NCBI RefSeq assembly: GCF_029227915.1 | Contig: NC_079877.1 | Span: forward strand, 27,925,851 to 27,989,850 | Source: Hydractinia symbiolongicarpus | Taxonomy: Eukaryota > Cnidaria > Hydrozoa > Anthoathecata > Hydractiniidae | Length of the DNA stretch: 64,000 nucleotides | Direction: 5' to 3' | The notes under the pieces: generated by a model | Seen by the model: only the letters and a program-made list of their open reading frames with translations | The model's database searches: none | What the model was told of the DNA's origin: nothing | In this document: positions 51,601-60,600 of the stretch, in pieces | Numbering within the stretch: the stretch's first letter is position 1 | Layout of the letters: the number at the start of each line of letters is the position of its first letter | Position numbers and translations under genes: made by a program

Positions 51601-54600
51601 GATAGTAAAGTCGTGAAGCCACGTAAAAAGGAAAGAAAGCACTCATTATAACGCAGTCCGATAGTGAAGTGGTACAACAACCCCGAAAAAAGAAGAAATT
51701 GGCTTTTAAAGTAAAACTCTCGACCTTCTATTTGATGAAAATTATAATATTGTGATTGAGAAATAGAAGTCTGATTAATTAAATAAGAGCCTGCGATTAT
51801 CTTTCTTTGAAAATTGTTCTTTTGAACCTTATAAAAACGGATAGTAAAAAGACCTTTATATTTTTAAAATTATGTAGTTAGAAAGATTTCGAAAGAGGAC
51901 AAAATTATTAGTCAGCCAAAAGTGACTAAATTTTTTGTCCAACTGATAATCTTGACTAAATTTTTGTGTGACTTTGTTTAACTGTCTTTACTGATAAACT
52001 GTCTCTGTCGATAATTCTTAAAATTTGTTGTGTCGTGGTCGGTGTTTCTTGAAAAAATTTCACGGGTTCGCCTGTTCTTTTTACACCGCATTTTGCGTGA
52101 CAGGCAGTCAAGCAAGCAAGCAGGCAGGCAGACAGATACCGTTTTTTATATACAGTGGACTCTCCATAACTCGAAACCTTTTAACTCGAACCGCTCCTTA
52201 ACTCGAACGATTTCGTAAGCACCGTGGAAATTTCTTAATAAACTCTCATAATCAACTCTCTGCTACTCAAACCTCCATAACTCGAAAATCTCCTCAAATC
52301 GAACAATATTTTTTCTCCCCTGAAAGCATATTAGGCTATTTTCGCTCTTTATAACTCGAACAATCTGAAAATTGAAGAATTTTTTCCGATTCGAATATTT
52401 TCTACGTGTGTTCGGCCCCTTAGATCGAACGAAGTCATAAGTGTGTGTTTACAAATATTTTTGTTTTGAAGTTCTCATTCTCATAAATAAAATGGCGTCT
52501 GTGGTAGCAGGGAAAAAACGTCCCATAGATAACAAGTCATGTAAAATAAAGTACAATGCTCTTAAAGAATTGGAAAAGGGGACTGCCCCAAAAGATGTTG
52601 CTAGCAAGTTTGCAATACCAAGGAGCACACTATCGACTTGAAAAAAGCACAAGGATAAAATATTTAAATAATTTGACGAAGGTAATCTTAGCAAAAGAGT
52701 CAAGCCAGAAAAAATATGAACAAGTAAACAAAGCTGTTCACAAATGGCTGCTCATGTTACGAAGTGAAAATATCCCAATCAGTGGACCGATGCTAAAGGA
52801 GAAAGCTGTGGAATTCGCCAAAGAATTGGGTGATAAGTCGTTTCAAGCTTCAAATGGATGGTTATAAAAGTGGAAAAGCAGGTCAGTTTTTCAAAACTTT
52901 TTTATTTCTGTTTTCATAAAAGTTTACCAAGTTTTACAAAAGTTACGGTAGCTGTTCTTCCAAACTAGCAAGAGACTTTTTACTGTCCGATGAAAGGAAA
53001 ATCTTGCATGAAACCTTCAGCCCTAGACCATCACCAACATTGATTGCCTTTCCAGTAACTTTAATCATGAAAACATTGATGGGGTTATTCTTTAGAAAGT
53101 AAAATATGACTTTGGCAAAGCGTCCTGATTTTCTGAGTGGTAGATGACCAATAACTTCATCTTTCCTGACAGCCACTGCATACTTGTCCAATTTATTTGT
53201 CGGCTCCATGATACCATTTTTGCAATAGAAAGAATGTCTTCAAACTTCGCTTTGACTTCCATCCTTATCACGCTTTGTTGTTGCTCTGATATTTTGACAA
53301 GAATAGTTCATAAAGAAAATCGAATGTTTTCCATTCTTTACACTATATTTTTTCATATCTTTAGGTATGGCATATTCTTTAGAACGATCGCTGGCGAATC
53401 AAAGTCAGTCACAGAGGAGATGACGGCACCATGGACTGAAATAACATGGCCAACAATCCTTTCCCACTATCCTTTGGAAAACATATTTAACGCAGACAAG
53501 TTTGGCTTGTTTTACCAGTGTTTGCCAAACAAAACCTTACACCTAAAAGGAGAAAAGTGCTCTGGAGGTAAGCACAGCAAACTCAGACTCACTGGTTTAG
53601 CTGCTGGAAATGCTTGTGGGGAACGATTGCCAATGTTCGTCATTGGACAGTCTGTTAAGCCTCGTTGTTTTACAGGTGTTAAAACAATACCTTGTCGATA
53701 TCGTGCTCAGAACAAGAGTTGAATGTCTGGAGATCTCTTCGAGGAGAAGGTGCGTAAGCTTGATCGCACATTTGCAGTGTCCAAGCGAAAAATTGATTTG
53801 ATAATCGAAAATTGCCCTGCACATCCGCACATTGGTATCTGGAATGGGTGGAATTGACCTTCTTGCCTCCTAACACCACATCACACACGCAGCCAACGGA
53901 TTAAGGAATAATCCGAGCCCTGAAAGCAAAGTACCGCTCATTGGCGATCCGAAAGCTCATTCAAGCTTTGGAGGAGAAAAAGCCTATTCCAAAATTCTCG
54001 ATCTTTCAGCAATGTTCATGCTAAAGAAATCCTGGAATGATGCTTCGAACCAAACCTTCCCAACTGTTTTGGAAAATCTTGAATCTCGAAGAAAAATTTG
54101 GAGAAAGCGATCAATGATGAAGATGATCCTTTCGAAGAGTTAAGTGATGATGGCGTAAAAGAGGATCCTATCCCACCACTAAAGACTGACCTTCTGTACT
54201 TAAAACAAAATTTTCTTGACAACATCGACCCTGATATCTCAACTGATGATTCCATCGAAGTCAGTACTTCCCCTAGTCGACTATCAACCACTGATATCAT
54301 TGCTGAAATCAAATCGGAATTCTCTGGGGCTTAAGCTGAAGACGTGTATGAAAATGACGCAGAGAACGAAGACCAAGACGAGAGCAAGATTACTTAACAA
54401 GCAACAGAAGAAGTCTTGAAAGCTGTTAGTATTCTCGAAGATTTCAGCCTTTTCTCCGAATTTGGAAAAGAACTGATGGAGTCTCTCAAGGATTTGAATG
54501 ATAATATTAAACATCATATCAATTTGACCAGTAAACAAACTTTAATTCCCCGTTCCCTTTATACGATAAATGCGCAATGCATTCTGGTAGTTGCAGTCAA

Positions 54601-57600
54601 CAGCAAATTAGCAAAAGTTTGCTCGCATAGCTTAATTCGTTTACATCTGTTAAATACGCAAACTATTATGGGGATAATATTATCTCCAACATTTAAAAAT
54701 ATAATTTTGCTATGAAAATAACGGAAAAAAGACGCCATTATACTGTGATTTCATTTTTGAATAAGCAGTAGCACCATGGACAAATTATTACAGCCTGAAG
54801 ATACATCCTTAAATATTTTATCAACAACAACCTTGGACCCTAGTTTTTCTAAAAACTCTTGCACGGGTACAAGACCAGTATTTAGAGAGATTACTAACGA
54901 GGAATATTCCTCCTGTGATATCGAAGAAAAGTTGCAAGGAGAGATTAAAGATTGGTCACAAAGTTTGGAGCTTCTCCCACCTTTAAGTCACGAAAAAATA
55001 CATAGCTATATGGTTTTAGGAGAAAGCTCTGACAATAAGGATAGAGGAGCTATAAAACATAAAATTCCTGGCTATCAACTATTTAAAGATGGTTATGTCA
55101 AGAAAGTTAGGGTAAAGCCAAACATAAAGGCTGAGAAATTATCCTTCATTATGAAAAGTTTTGTGGTTGCTTCAATGAGGAAAGATAGATACACTGTTTA
55201 CGTACATTTGTGTCAAGCATCTGGAGACATTCTGTATGCCAAATGTAATTGCAAAGCTAGTGCACGCGGATGCTGCAAACATGTTGCAGCACTTCTCTAC
55301 CAACTTGTGGAATTTAAACAGTTAAATTTAAATATCATTCCAGATGATAAAACTTATACTGATAAATTGCAGCAATGGCATGTTCCAGGTGAGGTCAGAA
55401 ACGAGGCGAAAATATTTTCAGAACTGAAATTCGAAAAAGCTAACATAACGAAAGATCTGTTGTCGACACGAAAAAGACCTATTGTGTGTGGTAAAAGAGA
55501 TTATTGTGCATCCCCAATTTTTACACACAAGCCTTCACAAGAAAAAATTAAAAAACTAAGCGATGATTTATTTGCTTTGGGTCAAGGTGTTGTTTTTGCC
55601 AATTTATTGGAAGAAATAATTATGTTCGATCTTCCTTCTATGAAACGTCAATTACGACATATGATAATTTGGAGGTAGACCAAATAGAAATTAGACAAGT
55701 TGTCAGTGGAGTGGTAGAGTCATTAAATGGTTCTTTAGAAGTTAATTTGCTTAAGTCTGATGATCAAGATTTTGTTACACGCAAACTTCACATGTCACAT
55801 GCAGATGTTGCTCATTATCAGCTGACGAAAGAAAAAAAATATTAACTTCCTTAAATTTTGGTTATTTTATCAGTAGACGTAAAAACATATACCCTAAATC
55901 AATAGTACAAAAATGTTTTCCTGAAAACTTAGGTAAAATAAAGTCAACTGCTTGTGAGTGGGGCAAGAACAACGAATCCGAAGTATTGTTATTGTATGAG
56001 AAACAATTTAAAGTTCAAGTTGAAAAGTGTGGCTTTTTTGTTAATCCGAAATGGCCATGCCTGGGTGCAAGTCCTGATGGCATTTTTAAAAGTGGTGATT
56101 CAATGAAGGCGATAGAGGTTAAGTGTATTAGTGTATTCAAAAATTAACATGTCAATACTTGAAGCTTGTGGGGATAAAAAAATATTTCTCCAACTCGACA
56201 ATGGACAGCCAAAGCTTAAGAAAAATCATGTACATTACTTTCAGTGTCAAGGCGTTTTAGCCATTACAGAGCTACAAGAGATTGACTTTATTGTTTATAC
56301 TGTAAAAGACATGCACATTGAAAACCATATCATTTGATAAAGCCTTGTGGAAATCAAAAATGTTACCCGAGCTTACAGATTTTTACTTTAAGTTTTTGAA
56401 AGATAAAACAAACTATATAATTTTGCTAATATATAGATATTTATAAAAGTAGTGAATATATATAAGTTTTTTTACTCATCTTTGTCTGGTACTAGTTGTG
56501 GCAAAAAATAACTAGGTAACTACAAATTACCCAAATTTTGTTCAAATCAGGTGCCATTGATAATTTAAACAATGATTATAATATTTTGTAATTTTTTACC
56601 CTTTAAATTGCTCGTTCAACATGAACCCTGACAGATGCTATTCGTCGTATTTCAGTTTCCTCTTCCACACTGAGTTGTGTTTTTCCTCTCATAAATGGTG
56701 GAATATTTAGAGAAATGCCAACTGGTAAATCATCGTCTAACTCAAAGCCACGGTCAGCCATAACAGAATCTCCTAGTTCTAGCAAGCTATAAATACCACT
56801 ATCAGCTGTGATTTTTCTGTCTGAAATGCGCCCAACATATAAATCTGAAACAAATGTAACAGCCCCATTTGGTGCTATTCCAATTAAACCTTTTGCTGTA
56901 TTGTGGTGTTTGTAGTTTGAAAATGTAGCAGATTGGCTTCTATACGAAGTTGGCATTTCGATAAATATTTCAGTACAGTCTAAAATTATTCTAGTGCTTG
57001 GGTAGAGTTCTTTGAAACACTTCGGCATTGTTTCAACAACTTTAATTTTTGTAGCCCATATTGGCAGCATACGTAATTGTGAGTAGAGGAAGTCTATCCA
57101 TGTTATTAATATACCACTGATGTGACTTGTTGATAAGTTAAATCGCACACTCATGTCTTCGATAGGAAATCCACATCGCAATCGGCATAATGCTAAAAAT
57201 AATTCTTCTTCAACAGATAAAGTTTTTGGACGCTCTTTTGTTATACAATCTGGTGATAAGATTTTTTCCGTATTTGTATTTGACCCCCAATATATTAGTG
57301 AATTAGCACCAGGTTTTAAATAATCGAGTAGAACTGTGAATAACTTGATTCAAATCCAGTATGGAACCTAAGGTACATTTTATTATGTTTAAACCGGTCA
57401 ATTGTAAAGTTATGACCTTGTATTTCTGATTGTAAATGTTTTGCTGTTTGTTCATATTCTTCTTCTTTTGATGACATTTGCACTTTTAAATTATCCATTT
57501 CTTTTTTTAACCTGTCTATTTCATTTTGTAACTCCTGTTCAGCATTAGGAGGGTCATTCTGTTCAAGTTTACTTTTTTTAGCTACAGGAATGTACTCTTT

Positions 57601-60600
57601 CTTTAGACCTTTACTATTAAGAGTTTTTCTAGGTATGGTGACAGATGGCTTGATAGTTTTTGGCACTATAGTAGGAATGTTGTTCATGTAGGTTTTTTTA
57701 CCTCCCACAAAATGTGCTGCACATACTCTGTGTGCCAATGAAGGTTTAAAATCTTTCCTGTTAATCTTTCCAAGCCATATTTGGCACAGTTTCTCATCCT
57801 TTGGAATTACGTAAAATGATGATAATTCAGGGTTTCTTTTAGAGTTGTTGTAGCACAGGGGAACACAACACGTGAAGCCACCTCCTTTACTTGATTTTGG
57901 TGTTTGTAAACCATTTTTGTAAGTTGTGCACGATACATTGCATACAGGAGGCTCGACTGGTGATACAAAATTAGGAGAATAAAATGAGTTTTCAAAAAAA
58001 CTGTTGTTTTCTGCCAGTGTAATAAAGTTTTTATCTGATTTTTTTGCCACTGTGAAGTCCGCATGTTCCGCCATATTGTTTATTATGTTGACTACAACTA
58101 CCGGAATGGATTGCGCATTTGTCGCATAGAGGGAACAAGGAATTACGGATTTTTTTATTTTTTACAGAATAGATTTAGTCAACTAAAATAAACTGTTTGC
58201 GACTTACTTCTCACCCGTAAAGTTTCAAGGGGCTTATGTATAAAGAATAAACTTAGCAAAATTTCCAAACTCTCCTTTACTCGAACCGCTCCATACCTCG
58301 AACAATTTCTGATTCCCCGTGAGAGTTCGAGTTATGGATAGTCCACTGTATTTGTTTTTCTTGCCACCTTGATGGCCACTTAGATCTTCTTGTTCGTTAA
58401 AAATTTCAGACTAGCTCCAGTCTTTTCTTAGGGCCTGTTACGTCATATTTATGTACTGCTCTCATTTGCTATTATAATTATGACTTTAATACCTAAAAAC
58501 AATTAATTTGCCTTCACAGAAAGCTAAAAAAATTCAACATAATTTCCAAATAGATCTCAGTACGAATGATTTTTTTTAAAAATAATTTAACATGATATAA
58601 TATACTAGTCGTCTAAGCAATAAAACGAAATAAATAATATATTAGCAGCAGGTGTGTGCATGATTTCTTTTATTTCAAATTGAAAAGAATTTATTTCAGC
58701 AAACAGGTTGAAAAAATTACTGATCATAACCTGTGGACCTGGGCGCGGTATGATGCTCAAATGAGTATTGTAAACTTTGTTCCTAACAATCCTTGTGGAC
58801 GAGGCCTAAGTTACTCAATAGATGGATATATATATATTCTAAAATATTAAAAAATCAATAGAAAAAAACACTACTTTAATTCATTCCACAATACAGGAAA
58901 AGACAGATATTGTTGTCTAATTAAGGTTTGTTTTCTTATGATATTTTTCCAATATGTAGCCATCAACGCTGCTGGTTTCGTCCTAAGAACGTTTAGATAC
59001 GAAAATGTGGGGTAACCAGTTTCAAATTTAGAGTATGCTAACCTTGTTCCAAGACCTTTTGGTTCTAAACTGCTCTGCACCTCCATGATAAGAGCTTTAA
59101 AAAGCATACATCATACATTAATGTCCAACAAAACCCTCACAATTCAGCATTTTTAGCATCGACAAATAAGTGCCGTCACAATTTCCGTACTTGTGGAATA
59201 CTGTGTCAGTTTCTAAATCACGTCGACAAAATTTAGCTGAGGGAGTTTTTAAACTCAACGAAACACAAAAAATGTTTTAGCTACCTCCGAAATTAGAAAT
59301 ATTTTTTTACACAGAAAAGTAATACGCAAAAAAAATAATGAAAAAATAAAATATAGTTAAATGCGTAAATAATAAAGTTCATGGCAGACAAAACGGCATA
59401 AATATATTTTAGCGTTTTCTGCAATGATTAAATTTATCCACAAGTGGCGACAAACTGTTTTTAATAATTAGTTGCAGCACAAATAAAATGTTAATTCATT
59501 TTTCGCTAATTTCTCATGCAAATCTTTCAGTTGAGTCCAGCTTGGTAAAGTACATCGGGATCCTTTTAAGCTGTCCACACCCTTCAAAAATATTTAATGT
59601 TGTACATAATGTGTAAAACTGCTACATTATGAAGCAGGCCTATCAATAAGGGGAGAGCAATTGCTCTTGCTCACGCAAAGGCTCGCCCAATTCTGAGAAA
59701 TGAGAAACTAGCTGAGCCATGAATTGCTCCCCCAATTCCAAAAATAGTTTTTCTGGCTGAGCAATATCAATTCGTCTCACATGGAAATCAATGTTTCCTT
59801 TTCTTATTATTTACAGTAAAAAAGAACAAAAATAGATAAAATAAAATAGATAAAAAAGACTTTGTGTTTTTAAACTTATTCTATTTATTCAGATTGCTTG
59901 CCCAGTTTTAATTATTGTAACCTTGGGGGAGCGATTTATTGCTCTGGTGTTATTTTCTTATCGATAGGCCTGATGAAGAATTTAAAAAATTTGTTTACAA
60001 TAAAATTCAACCAACCTTAATAAGGGGAGTAATAAAAATAACCATAATATTAAAACATATGCAAAAATAAGATTGAAAGTAACTCATAGTCATAACTGTA
60101 GGAACAGCAGAATTTGCGAGTAAGTTGTGTGCATAAAACACTCACCAAATTGGTCAACAGAACTTAATTCGCCAATGAATGTTTTTCCATCTCGAAGAAC
60201 AACCAATAAACGCTCTAAATATAAAAAAGATTAACAAATATTAACAAATAACTTAAAATAAAAACATAAAACCTGTGTCAATGAATTTCAACTTCAACAA
60301 ATTTTCCTAAACAGAAAATGCACAGTTTTAAATATACTGCTGGGACGTTTATTTTTTTTACAGAACAAAATTAAAAGTTAAATTGAATTTCATTTTAAGA
60401 TTTTCTGCACATTAAAATGGTATAAAAACAAAAGAAAAAAGTAAATACATAATAACAAAAAATAACTAATAGAATAACCAATCTAAGAGCAAAATTTTTA
60501 TTGTTTTGTTTTGTCTCGTTCTGAATTGAAAATTCATAAATCAAAATCACACTTTTTCTTAAAAAAAATTATTCTTTGAGTTACAGCGTTCCTTCTTCTA

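Larger units (their letters stand above)
52492..54340 (+). pseudogene. Tigger/CENP-B-type transposase remnant
   Basis: Start MASVVAGKKRPIDNKSCKIK, then a CENP-B N-type HTH with a premature stop after PRSTLST (52.64 kb). A second HTH (KWLLMLRSENIPISGPML, KAVEFAKELG) follows. After an intron-like gap (52882-53364) comes the DDE domain: GESKSVTEE, NADKFGLFY (family consensus NADETGLFY), LKGEKCSGGKHSKLRLT, PRCFTGVK, IENCPAHPH (consensus LLDNCPAHPH) and PPNTTS...GIIRALKAKYR, with several stops and frame changes. Changes at catalytic blocks (DET to DKF, DN to EN) and the stops make it inactive. An acidic C-terminal region (54.09-54.33 kb) follows. The encoded enzyme class cuts and pastes at TA sites. 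Confidence 0.85.
54547..58141. mobile_element. ISL2EU-type DNA transposon nested inside the Tigger
   Basis: Left terminus TCCCCGTTCCCTTTATACGA continues TAAATGCGCAATGCATTCTG-GTAGTTGCAGTCAACA. The right terminus read in reverse complement is TCCTTGTTCCCTCTATGCGA, CAAATGCGCAATCCATTCCG and GTAGTTGTAGTCAACA. That gives about 55 bp of imperfect TIRs, flanked by AT on both sides (54545-54546 and 58142-58143), the 2 bp target duplication described for ISL2EU/IS4EU elements. It carries two convergent genes: a SWIM/YqaJ-like nuclease (plus) and a THAP-DDE transposase (minus). Both are broken, so it is no longer autonomous. Its insertion post-dates the Tigger it interrupts. Confidence 0.88.
52153..58348 (+). 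mobile_element. pogo/Tigger DNA transposon, interrupted by a nested element
   Basis: Left end CAGTGGACTCTCCATAACTC and right end (reverse complement) CAGTGGACTATCCATAACTC are terminal inverted repeats. Both are flanked by TA (52151-52152 and 58349-58350), the target duplication of the Tc1/mariner-pogo group. The GAACCGCTCC-ttAACTCGAAC arrays continue inward on both sides. The coding part between 52.49 and 54.53 kb is a degenerate CENP-B/Tigger transposase. The element spans 6.2 kb, of which about 3.6 kb is the inserted ISL2EU-like transposon, leaving about 2.6 kb, a normal Tigger size. It lies in LSM1 intron 2. Confidence 0.9.
49952..60145 (-). other. LSM1 intron 2 (10.2 kb, transposon-filled)
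   Basis: Bounded by the GTGAG donor (60145-60141 on minus) and the TTTAG acceptor (49953-49952). Contents on the plus strand: unassigned 49.95-51.04, decayed HIRAN-like element 51.04-51.99, Tigger 52.15-58.35 with nested ISL2EU 54.55-58.14, unassigned 58.35-59.63, and a TIR element 59.64-59.97. Confidence 0.9.
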
